From NCBI RefSeq assembly GCF_947500125.1, contig NZ_CANMRA010000018.1, positions 1-64,000 on the forward strand: a DNA stretch of 64,000 nucleotides, in the 5' to 3' direction. The notes under the pieces are model-generated. The model was given only the letters and a program-made list of their open reading frames with translations. It had not been told where the DNA came from and searched no databases. The position numbers were made by a program, and so were the translations under genes. Every line of letters starts with the position of its first letter. Within the stretch, counting starts at the first letter, position 1. Source of the stretch: an uncultured Kocuria sp. GTDB lineage: Bacteria > Actinomycetota > Actinomycetes > Actinomycetales > Micrococcaceae. Shown here piece after piece: positions 34,857 to 42,295 of the stretch.

Positions 34857-35942
34857 ATGACCCAGAAGATCCGGGTGGGCGTCAACGGCTACGGGGTGAT
34901 CGGCAAACGCGTCGCCGATGCGGTCACCGCCCAACACGACATGGAACTGGTCGGGATCAGCGACGTGGTCTCCGACTACCGCATCGCCACCGCGGTCTCC
35001 CGCGGCATCCCCGTCCACGCCTCCACCGCCGCAGGGGCAGCGGCGATGCGCTCGGCGCAGTTGCCCGTGGCAGGAGAGCTGCACCAGCTGCTCGGGGCCG
35101 TGGACGTGATCGTGGACTGCACCCCGGCCAGGAGCGGGGCCACCAACCTCGAGCACTACCGCGCCCACGGGGTCAGAGCCGTCTTCCAGGGCGGGGAGAA
35201 GCACGCCCTCACCGGCCACTCCTTCGTCGCCCACGCCAACTACGCCACCGCCCTGGGCCGGGACACCACCCGGGTGGTCTCCTGCAACACCACCGCCACG
35301 GTCCGCACCCTGACCGCGCTGCAGGGCGCGGGACTGCTGGCCAGGGCGCGCGGGGTGCTCATCCGCCGGGCCACCGACCCGTGGGAGTCCGATCACTCCG
35401 GGATCATGAACACCGTCGTCCCGGAAACGGCCATCCCCAGCCACCAAGGGCCCGACGCCCGGACGGTCGTGCCGGACCTCGACGTGGTGACCATGGCCGC
35501 GAAGGGCTCCCACACCCAGAACCACCTGCACTACTGGGCCATCGACCTCACCCGCCCCGCCACCCAGCAAGAGGTCCTCGAGGCGCTGGGCGCCATGCCG
35601 CGGGTCGCGCTGGTCCGCAGCGGCGAGGGGATCGTGGCGCCCAACAGCACCATCGAGCTGATGCGGGACCTCGGCCGGCCCCGCGGGGACATGTACGAGG
35701 TCGCCGTGTGGGCCGACATCCTCACGGTGCAGGGCGACGAGCTGTTCTGCACCTACACCGTCGACAACCAGGCGGTGGTCGTCCCGGAGAACATCGACGC
35801 GATCCGGGCCCTGGCCGGCACCGTCACGGACGGGGCCGAATCCATGAGCCGCACCGACGCCGCCCTGGGGGTGCGCGCGGACTTCCTCGCGCCCGCCCCG
35901 CACCCGGGCCGGCCCCACCCCGCGGCGGGGGCACGGTCGTGA
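34857..35942 (+). CDS. Type II (archaeal-type) glyceraldehyde-3-phosphate dehydrogenase
   Basis: A 361-residue GAPDH that is not the bacterial GapA type. It has the Rossmann start RVGVNGYGVIGKRVADAV and the catalytic cysteine in VVSCNTTATVRT (Cys143), as in archaeal enzymes. DPWESDHSGIMNTVVP and GSHTQNHLHYWAI are further type II hallmarks. It converts glyceraldehyde 3-phosphate, phosphate and NAD(P) to 1,3-bisphosphoglycerate. An AGGAAAGGA site precedes the ATG. The C-terminal 25 residues are Pro/His/Ala-rich and extra. In an actinobacterium this is likely acquired, and it would use the triose phosphate made by phosphoketolase. Confidence 0.93.
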   Translation: MTQKIRVGVNGYGVIGKRVADAVTAQHDMELVGISDVVSDYRIATAVSRGIPVHASTAAGAAAMRSAQLPVAGELHQLLGAVDVIVDCTPARSGATNLEHYRAHGVRAVFQGGEKHALTGHSFVAHANYATALGRDTTRVVSCNTTATVRTLTALQGAGLLARARGVLIRRATDPWESDHSGIMNTVVPETAIPSHQGPDARTVVPDLDVVTMAAKGSHTQNHLHYWAIDLTRPATQQEVLEALGAMPRVALVRSGEGIVAPNSTIELMRDLGRPRGDMYEVAVWADILTVQGDELFCTYTVDNQAVVVPENIDAIRALAGTVTDGAESMSRTDAALGVRADFLAPAPHPGRPHPAAGARS

Positions 35943-36385
35943 ACGCCGCGGAGACCTTCCGCGTCGTGGTCGGGGTGGACGGATCGCCCGAGTCCCTGAG
36001 GGCTCTGGAGTGGGCGGTCACCGAGGCCCGGTTGCGCCAGGGCCAGGTCCATGTGGTGACTGCCTGGCAGCATCCGTCCATGGTGGCCGGCGACGACGAG
36101 CCGGACTGGGACCTGACCAGGTACGAAGCCAGGGCCCGGTTCCTCCAGGACGACGCGATGCGCAGCGTGCACGCCGAGCAGGAGGACATCACTGGCGAGG
36201 TGGTCCAGGGCCAGGCCGCCGCGGTGCTGGTGGAGGCTTCCGCCGAGGCCGATCTGCTGGTCGTGGGATCCCACGGCTACGGCGGCTTCACCGGCCTGCT
36301 GCTGGGCTCGGTCTCCAACCAGGTCCTCCACCACGCCCGCTGCCCCGTGCTCGTCGTCAGACCCCGTCACCCGGGCCGGCTGTAG
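35939..36385 (+). CDS. Universal stress protein (UspA family)
   Basis: A 148-residue single-domain Usp. It starts VVGVDGSPESLRALEWAV and ends with the ATP-binding motif GSHGYGGFTGLLLGSVSN (G-2x-G-9x-G-S), so it should bind ATP. GTG at 35939 overlaps the GAPDH stop (GTGA), so the two are translationally coupled. Usp proteins in actinobacteria are commonly induced by low oxygen or stress. Its place as last gene of the cluster suggests that the whole sugar module is a stress-time pathway. Confidence 0.93.
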   Translation: MNAAETFRVVVGVDGSPESLRALEWAVTEARLRQGQVHVVTAWQHPSMVAGDDEPDWDLTRYEARARFLQDDAMRSVHAEQEDITGEVVQGQAAAVLVEASAEADLLVVGSHGYGGFTGLLLGSVSNQVLHHARCPVLVVRPRHPGRL

Positions 36386-36549
36386 AGCCGGGTCCGGCCC
36401 CGGTGGTTTCCGCAGCTGCGGATCCGGGGGTGGGAGGCCCCTCAGGTTCTCGTCGAGCAATCAGGCCGATCCCGGCTCTTCGCAGATGAGCGGGGTCGGG
36501 AGGTTCTCTGCCGGAGCGGTGGGGGCCGTGTCGAGCTGAGTGGGTAGGC

Positions 36550-36602
36550 GTCGAGGCCTTCAGGATGAAGGCGTCTACTCCGCATCCTTCGAAGGCCTCG
36601 AC
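36550..36602. repeat. Long hairpin at the start of the ISL3 transposase gene
   Basis: The arms 36550-36567 and 36583-36602 pair over 18 bases with a two-base bulge and a 15-base loop. The first candidate ATG (36565) is inside the stem, so translation from it would be masked. This may dampen transposase expression. Confidence 0.7.
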
Positions 36603-37911
36603 TGTGACCCAGCCTATCGGCGGGCACGCCTGTTGCGTGTCCGCGTGCACTCTCTTCGACCAGCCCGACATGCACGTGCGTGCCGCCGAACTCACCGACC
36701 GTGGGTGGGCACTGAGCGTGGAAACGCGCGGCCGCGAGGCCGCCTGCCCCGACTGCGGGGTCATCGCTGCCCGGGCCAAGGACCGGGACCGTGTGCTGCT
36801 GCACGACCTGCCCGCTCACGGGGTGCCGGTGCGCCTGGTGTGGAGCAAGCGCCGCTGGCGTTGCCAGGAGCCGGCCTGCGCCCGGACCAGCTTCACCGAG
36901 CCCCACCCGGTCGCCGCCCCTCGGGCCAGGCTCACTACCCGGGCCGTGGCCTGGTGCGCCGACCAGATCGCCTCCCACGACATCACCGTCTCTGCTCTGG
37001 CCGGGATGCTCGGAGTCGCCTGGCACACCGTGTGGAACGCGGTGGCCCCAATGATCCGGGCCAGGATCGCCGACCCGGCCCGCCTCGAAGGAGTGCGGCG
37101 CCTGGGCGTGGATGAGCACATCTGGACCCACGTCGGGCTGCCGGGACGACGGGCGGTGACCGGGATCATCGATCACACCCCGGACGAGGACGGGCGCCCC
37201 CGGGCGCGGCTGCTGGACCTGGTCCCGGGCCGCTCGGGTGCCGCTTACCAGGGTTGGCTGGCGCGGCAGTCGCCGGCCTTCCGGGACGGGGTCACCACCG
37301 CGACCCTGGACCCGTTCCGCGGCTACGCCAACGCGATCCGTGACCAGCTGCCCGCGACTCAGGTCGTCCTGGACGCCTTCCACATCGTCAAGCTCGGCAC
37401 TCAGATGGTCGATGAGGTCCGCCGGCGGGTGCAGCAGAACACGACTGGGCACCGAGGCAGGGCTGGTGATCCGCTGTACCGCATCCGACGGGCGCTGACC
37501 TGCGGGGTGGAGCACCTCACCGAACGCCAGGCCGCCCGCCTCGAGGCCGGCCTGGCCGCTGGCGACCCGCACGACGAGGTCCTGGTGGCCTGGCAGTGCT
37601 ATCAGAAGCTGCGCGCCGTCTACCACCAGCCCACCTCGACCACCGGCCGGGCCCTGGCGGTGGAGGTCATCGACAGCCTGCACACCTGCCCCATCCCCGA
37701 GGTCGCCCGCCTCGGGAGGACCCTGCGACGCTGGAGGGAAGAGATCCTGGCCTACTTCCACACCAATGGCGCCTCGAACGGCCCCACGGAGGCCGTCAAC
37801 GGGGTCATCGAGACCATGCGCCGCGTCGCCCGAGGCTTCCGAAACCCAGAGAACTATCGGCTCAGAGCCCTCATGGCAGCCGGAGGACACCGACCCTGGA
37901 GAACCCCCTGA
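36565..37911 (+). CDS. ISL3-family transposase
   Basis: A transposase of up to 448 residues. A zinc-finger-like N terminus (CPDCGVIAARAK, then CQEPACARTSF) is followed by an HTH (SALAGMLGVAWHTVW) and the DDE domain (RLGVDEHIW, ATLDPFRGYANAI, VLDAFHIVKL, the Glu near GPTEAVNGVIETMRR). The first ATG (36565) lies within a hairpin and has no clear ribosome site. Family members usually begin near the residues ACTLFDQPDMHV, so a GTG near 36636 may be the true start. The frame is intact and the element may be active. Confidence 0.92.
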   Translation: MKASTPHPSKASTVTQPIGGHACCVSACTLFDQPDMHVRAAELTDRGWALSVETRGREAACPDCGVIAARAKDRDRVLLHDLPAHGVPVRLVWSKRRWRCQEPACARTSFTEPHPVAAPRARLTTRAVAWCADQIASHDITVSALAGMLGVAWHTVWNAVAPMIRARIADPARLEGVRRLGVDEHIWTHVGLPGRRAVTGIIDHTPDEDGRPRARLLDLVPGRSGAAYQGWLARQSPAFRDGVTTATLDPFRGYANAIRDQLPATQVVLDAFHIVKLGTQMVDEVRRRVQQNTTGHRGRAGDPLYRIRRALTCGVEHLTERQAARLEAGLAAGDPHDEVLVAWQCYQKLRAVYHQPTSTTGRALAVEVIDSLHTCPIPEVARLGRTLRRWREEILAYFHTNGASNGPTEAVNGVIETMRRVARGFRNPENYRLRALMAAGGHRPWRTP

Positions 37912-37943
37912 CCCCGCTCATCTGCGAAGAGCCCGTTAAAGAC

Positions 37944-37980
37944 GGGTGCCCCAGCCCTGGGGAGGAATACTGGGGCACCC
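37944..37980. terminator. Hairpin just outside the ISL3 element
   Basis: GGGTGCCCCAG pairs perfectly with CTGGGGCACCC (11 bp, 15-base loop), 10 bases beyond the right end of the IS. It may be the terminator of the former upstream gene cluster. I see no gene in 37934-38214. Confidence 0.5.
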
Positions 37981-38214
37981 GAATGTCCGTGCACGAACGG
38001 ATGAGAACGGGGTGTTCTCACTGGCAAACTATGCCCTCATTGACCCAGAAAAACAGGACGTAGAGCACCCAGGAGAGCAAGCTTCAGGGAATCTTCATGT
38101 CGTCTTGAGGGAAGCTCCACAATTGACTTCACATCCCGTCGTCACCCTTGAGCTGCCACAGGATCCGCGTCGATGAGCGACCCACGAACAGCTCCTTCAA
38201 GTGCCGAAAGAGTC

Positions 38215-38805
38215 TTAATTCATGGAGGGCGGGAGCTCTCGGATTCGCCGATACAGGGTGGCTCGCGACATCCCCATATCCCGGGCTACTTGGGTCGCAG
38301 GCTCTCCGCCCTGGATCAACCGGAGGGCACTGCGGATCTGGCTGTCTGTGAAGGTTGGACGGCGCCCGCCCAGGTCCTTGCCGGCGGCCCGACGCTTGGC
38401 CACCGAGTCGGTGATCCGCTCCCGCTTGATCTCCAACTCCATCTGGGCCAGGGCGGCCATCACGGTGAAGACCATCGAGCCCATTGGGGTGTGGGTGTCC
38501 ACGTCTCCCCCACCCAAGTTCAGCACCCGCAGACCGGCGCCCCTGCTCCGCAGCGCTTCGGCGAAGGCCAGCATGTTCTGGGTCGAGCGCCCCAGACGGT
38601 CCAGGGTCGTGACGACTAACGTGTCGCCCTCGACGAGAGCAGCCACGGCCCTGTCGAACTGCGGACGCGAAGCATGAGCTCCAGACACTCCATGATCGAC
38701 ATAGAGGTCATCGCGACGCACTCCAGCAGCAACCAGATCGGACACTTGACGATCCGCATCCTGCAGCGACGTCGATACGCGCCCATACCCAATCAACTTA
38801 TCCAC
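38215..38805 (-). CDS. Serine recombinase, resolvase/invertase type
   Basis: A 196-residue small serine recombinase. The catalytic Ser is in IGYGRVSTSLQDADRQ, and YVDHGVSGA, TTLDRLGRS and FTVMAALAQMELEIKRERI are typical of Tn3-type resolvases. The C-terminal HTH_7 domain (ATQVARDMGMSRATLYRRI) binds the crossover site. GTG at 38805 is chosen because the recombinase fold begins there, though the ribosome site is weak. No transposase is adjacent, so it is an orphan resolvase. A frameshifted vestige of a related gene is at 16974-17096. Confidence 0.9.
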   Translation of the reverse strand: MDKLIGYGRVSTSLQDADRQVSDLVAAGVRRDDLYVDHGVSGAHASRPQFDRAVAALVEGDTLVVTTLDRLGRSTQNMLAFAEALRSRGAGLRVLNLGGGDVDTHTPMGSMVFTVMAALAQMELEIKRERITDSVAKRRAAGKDLGGRRPTFTDSQIRSALRLIQGGEPATQVARDMGMSRATLYRRIRELPPSMN

Positions 38806-39175
38806 GTCAACCCCAATGTGTCTCGCAACCAACGTCCAGTACACGATTCTAGGCGCACAGATAAAGCACATAGTTGCAAGACTTGCCGGTCCGCGGAAAC
38901 CCGCACAAATCTGGGACCACAAAAATTCACCGACGAGACGTCTCGCATCCCATGGGACACAGGACGCCACTTCACCCGGACGCTTGGCGGAACAGGCACC
39001 GGCATCGCTCCGGCGATCAGCCGCCCTGACCGACAAGTTTCTCGAGATGGATGTCCCGAGAGCCCTCTCAACCCTTGGATGCCGACCGCTCGGGCGTGGG
39101 CGCCGCGGCTCGTGGTCGAATGGTCGGGCGGCCCCGATCGGTGCCGTGGAGCCATCCTCGTCCCACGGAGTCACG
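38806..39175. other. AT-richer region upstream of the resolvase, possible res site
   Basis: The 370 bases are visibly lower in GC than the surroundings near 38810-38930 and contain the perfect 12-bp palindrome CGAGACGTCTCG (38934-38945), with GCGAGACAC-type sequence repeated near the resolvase start. Resolvases normally act on dyads just upstream of their own gene. No coding sequence is recognised. This looks like the right border of the island. Confidence 0.4.
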
Positions 39176-40390
39176 ATGACCACTGCACCCTCGGATCACG
39201 CCACTGACGTCCTCGTGATCGGCGGCGGCAATGCCGGGATCTCCCTGGCCGCACGACTGCGCCGCAAGGGCATCACGGACATCGTGATCGCGGAGCCGAA
39301 GTCCACGCACCACTACCGGCCGATGCTCTCCTACGTGGGCGCCGGGCTGAAGACCGTGGCCCAGATGTCCCGGGCCCAGCACCGCGTGATGCCCCGCGGC
39401 GTGCGATGGATCCAGGACCGTGTCCAGGCACTGGATCCGGCGGCACGGACGGCCACGCTGTCCTCCGGCGAGCACATCGGCTACCGGGACGTCGTGATCT
39501 GCGCGGGCTCCACCCCGGGCTGGGACCGCGTCCCCGGCAGTGCCGAGGCGATGGCCGGTCCGCACGCCTCGACCAACTACACCGTGGAGCTGGCCCCCAA
39601 GACCTGGGAGCTGATCCGCGGGCTGCGCCGCGGCCGGGCGCTGTTCACCATCCCGGACGGCCCGGCGCCCACTCCGCAGATCGGGCAGAAGATCCTCTAC
39701 CTGGCCTGCGACTACTGGCAGCGCCAGGGTGTCCTGCAGGACATCGAGGTGACCCTGCTGACGCCCACCGCCACCGTGTTCGGCCAGCCGGACGTGGACC
39801 GGGTGCTGCAGCCCTGGGTCCGGCGCTACGGCATCACGGTCCTGACGAGCGCCCACGTGCAGTCGATCGACGCCGGCTCCCGCCGGCTGCGGGCCACGGT
39901 CGACAGGGCACCCCGGGAGCTGTCCTACGACCTGCTGCACCACAGCCCCGTGCACCGGGCCCCGACCTGGATCGCCGACGCGGGACTGGGCGTCGCGCCG
40001 GGCCCGGGCACCGTGTGGGACGGCTACGCGGACGTGGATGCCCAGACCCTGCGCCACCGCCGTGTGCCCACCGTGTGGGCCTGCGGGGACGGGGCCGCCC
40101 TGGAGACCACCTCGTCCGGCGGGGCACTGCGCCACCAGACGAAGATCCTCGCCGAGAACCTCCTGGCCACCCGTGATGGCCGGGAGCCCACCGCTTCCTA
40201 CGACGGGTACACCGTGACCCCCGTGACGGTGCAGCGGGGCCGGGCCGTGCTGGCCGAGTTCGACCGAAACAACGAACTGGCACCCAGCATCCCCGGCGTG
40301 CCGCTGCTGAACCCACGCCGCGCCAACTGGTTCTTCGACCTCGAGGTCCTCCCCCGGGACTACTGGACCGTGATCCTCCGGGGCTTCTAG
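39176..40390 (+). CDS. FAD-dependent oxidoreductase, sulfide:quinone reductase-like
   Basis: A 404-residue flavoprotein with the FAD-binding motif VLVIGGGNAGISLAARL at the N terminus and a second nucleotide-fold segment. VWACGDGAAL is the usual FAD site near the C terminus. The overall layout and the final segment (LEVLPRDYWTVILRGF) resemble SQR-type membrane-associated oxidoreductases. The redox cysteines of true SQRs are not clearly present, so the sulfide function is uncertain; a type II NADH dehydrogenase-like or other quinone-linked role is possible. The start at 39176 follows ACGGAG. It stands alone after the island border. Confidence 0.8.
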   Translation: MTTAPSDHATDVLVIGGGNAGISLAARLRRKGITDIVIAEPKSTHHYRPMLSYVGAGLKTVAQMSRAQHRVMPRGVRWIQDRVQALDPAARTATLSSGEHIGYRDVVICAGSTPGWDRVPGSAEAMAGPHASTNYTVELAPKTWELIRGLRRGRALFTIPDGPAPTPQIGQKILYLACDYWQRQGVLQDIEVTLLTPTATVFGQPDVDRVLQPWVRRYGITVLTSAHVQSIDAGSRRLRATVDRAPRELSYDLLHHSPVHRAPTWIADAGLGVAPGPGTVWDGYADVDAQTLRHRRVPTVWACGDGAALETTSSGGALRHQTKILAENLLATRDGREPTASYDGYTVTPVTVQRGRAVLAEFDRNNELAPSIPGVPLLNPRRANWFFDLEVLPRDYWTVILRGF

Positions 40391-40513
40391 CGGATCTTGT
40401 GTCCCATAGGCGGGGTATGGGTGGCGGAGGCGGCTGCGGGCGTCACTGGTGGCGGAGTGCCTCGTGCCGCTGCGCCTCATACCGCCGGGCCGGGATCACC
40501 GCTCCGGGAGAGG

Positions 40514-40769
40514 TCAGCGATTGTCGATGCCGCTCACCTCGACCTGGATGATCCGCCGAGGATCGTCCTCGCTGAGCTTCAGCACCCGGATCCGCACGTC
40601 GTACCCCTCGACGACTCCTTCGGCCGAGCACGCCGCGTACATCCCGGTGCGGCAGGCACGCAGGGGCGAGGCCTGACAATCGCCCCTGCCCCTCGCCCCC
40701 AGCCGCAGCATCCGCCCGGGAGGTCCCACCGCCGCAGGTGCCACCGCCACAGGTGCCACCGACCTCCAT
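40514..40769 (-). pseudogene. Possible small Gly/Cys-rich protein gene, frame interrupted
   Basis: On the minus strand an ATG at 40769 begins MEVGGTCGGGTCGGGTS, a repeated Gly-Gly-Thr-Cys-Gly pattern. The adjacent frame downstream reads GDCQASPLRACRTGMYAACSA and then VEGYDVRIRVLKLSEDD and ends VSGIDNR with a stop at 40514. Together they would make a protein of about 84 residues, but a frameshift is needed near 40690. The C-terminal piece alone (from ATG 40642) is 42 residues. I cannot name a family. It may be a broken gene, a small gene with a different start, or chance. Confidence 0.35.
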
Positions 40770-40818
40770 GATCCGTTCCCCGTCGGTGGAGGGGGCGTCT
40801 TCTGCGCCTCGGCGCGGC

Positions 40819-40854
40819 GAAGCGCTCCTGCCCTCTCCCGGGCAGGAGCGCTTC
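40819..40854 (-). terminator. Perfect 15-bp hairpin after the LLM monooxygenase operon
   Basis: GAAGCGCTCCTGCCC (40819-40833) pairs with 40840-40854 around a 6-base loop. It lies about 70 bases beyond the monooxygenase stop and should terminate that minus-strand operon. Confidence 0.75.
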
Positions 40855-40924
40855 GTGCCGGGGACCCGGGACGACGGACAGCCATCCCGGACCGGTCGAG
40901 CGGTGCGCCCCGACGGCTCGGCGG

Positions 40925-42295
40925 TCACCGGCGGAACGAGGCCCCGCGGTGGTCATCGGCCAGCCTCGGACCGGCACCGGTCAGGGCCTCGCGCAGCGTC
41001 CTGCCGGTGGGCAGGGACCCGGGTTCCGGCAACAGGCCCCGGCGCCGCAGCTCCGGCGACACCATCGTGCTGAACCGCTCCAGGTCCGCCGGCCGCACGG
41101 CCGCCGAGATGTTGAACCCGTCCACGCCGGACTCCTCGCGCCAGCGCTCGAGCTCGTCCGCCACGGTGTTGGGAGCCCCGGCGATGACGGGTCCGCGGCC
41201 GCCGATGGTCACGAACTCGGCCAGGTCCCGCACCGTCCAGGTCTTGTCCGGGGACAGCGAGGTGAACGCCGCGAGCGCCGACTGGTTGGCGTCGGTGGCC
41301 ACGTACTCGAGCGGCGCCTCGGGGTCCGCGCCGGACAGGTCGACCCCGGTCCAGCCTCCGAACAGGGACAGCGCCCCCTCGATGTCCACGTGCTGGCGGT
41401 ATCCCGCCAGCCTGGCCTGGGCCTCGTCGTCGGTCTCGGCGACCACCACGGTGGCCATGGCGAAGGTCTTCACGGCGTCCTCCGCCCGTCCCTGCGCGGC
41501 CAGTTCGGCCCGGACGCCGTCGGTCCACCGGCGCACGAGCTGCGGGGTGTTGCCGATGAAGAAGATGGCCTCGGCGTGGTCCACGGCGAACTGCTGTCCG
41601 CGCTTCGAGGCGCCGGCCTGGAACAGGAACGGGGTGCCCTGGGGTCCGGGGTGGGTCAGCGCCTGGCCGGGCACGGCGAACCAGGTGCCCTCGTGGCCGA
41701 CGGGGTGCACGAGGTCCGGGTCCACGAAGACCCCGGCCTCGGCGTCGGCCTTCACCGCCCCGGGTTCGAAGGACGCCTCGAGGAGCTTGTACATGACCTC
41801 CATGTACTCGTCGGCGCGGTCGTAGCGCTCGTCGTGCGGGATCTGCCGCTCCATGCCCAGGTTCCGGGCGGCGGAGTCCTGGTAGGAGGTCACCACGTTC
41901 CAGGCCACCCGGCCGCGGGTGAAGTGGTCGAGGGTCGCGAAGGTGCGGGCCAGCAGGTAGGGGGCCTCGTAGGTGACCGAGGCGGTCACCCCGAAGCCGA
42001 GCCGCTCGGTCGCAGCGGCCATCGCCGGCACCGCGACGAGCGGGTCGAGCACCGGGTACTGCACTCCCCCGCGGGCCGTGGCCTCGGTCCCGCCGCCGTA
42101 CACGTCGTAGACGCCGGGGACGTCCGCCAGGAACAGCGCGGTGAAGCCGCCCTCCTCGAGGGTGCGGGCCAGCGACGTCCAGTACTCGAGCGCGTCGAAG
42201 CCGGCGACCCCGGCCTCCGGGTGCCGCCACAGTCCCGGGGACTGGTGCACGGGCACCATCATGTCGAAGGCGTTCAGCAGCAGGGGGCGGCTCAT
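40925..42295 (-). CDS. LLM-class flavin-dependent monooxygenase (NtaA/DszA type)
   Basis: A 456-residue FMNH2-dependent monooxygenase of the NtaA/SnaA/DszA family. Clear family segments are LFLADVPGVYDVYGG, RGRVAWNVVTSY, YDRADEYMEVMYKL and PFLFQAGASKRGQ. These enzymes oxidise nitrilotriacetate, dibenzothiophene sulfone, alkyl sulfones and similar substrates with FMNH2 from a partner reductase. The ATG at 42295 overlaps the transporter stop (ATGA) and has AGAGGA upstream. Together with a DszC/SfnB-like enzyme and a transporter it suggests sulfur scavenging from an organosulfur compound. The substrate is unknown. Confidence 0.92.
   Translation of the reverse strand: MSRPLLLNAFDMMVPVHQSPGLWRHPEAGVAGFDALEYWTSLARTLEEGGFTALFLADVPGVYDVYGGGTEATARGGVQYPVLDPLVAVPAMAAATERLGFGVTASVTYEAPYLLARTFATLDHFTRGRVAWNVVTSYQDSAARNLGMERQIPHDERYDRADEYMEVMYKLLEASFEPGAVKADAEAGVFVDPDLVHPVGHEGTWFAVPGQALTHPGPQGTPFLFQAGASKRGQQFAVDHAEAIFFIGNTPQLVRRWTDGVRAELAAQGRAEDAVKTFAMATVVVAETDDEAQARLAGYRQHVDIEGALSLFGGWTGVDLSGADPEAPLEYVATDANQSALAAFTSLSPDKTWTVRDLAEFVTIGGRGPVIAGAPNTVADELERWREESGVDGFNISAAVRPADLERFSTMVSPELRRRGLLPEPGSLPTGRTLREALTGAGPRLADDHRGASFRR

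Larger units (their letters stand above)
36474..37933 (+). mobile_element. ISL3-family insertion sequence
   Basis: A 1460-bp element with 35-bp terminal inverted repeats (36474-36508 and 37899-37933, 33 of 35 matching) starting GGCTCTTCGCAGATGAGCGG. It carries one transposase gene whose stop lies inside the right repeat. The 8 bases outside (CCGATCCC and CGTTAAAG) do not match, so no target duplication remains. Confidence 0.92.

Noticed and set aside
39176-40390. Calling the flavoprotein a genuine sulfide:quinone oxidoreductase
   Set aside because: The redox-active cysteines of that family are not clearly present, so only the fold-level name was kept.
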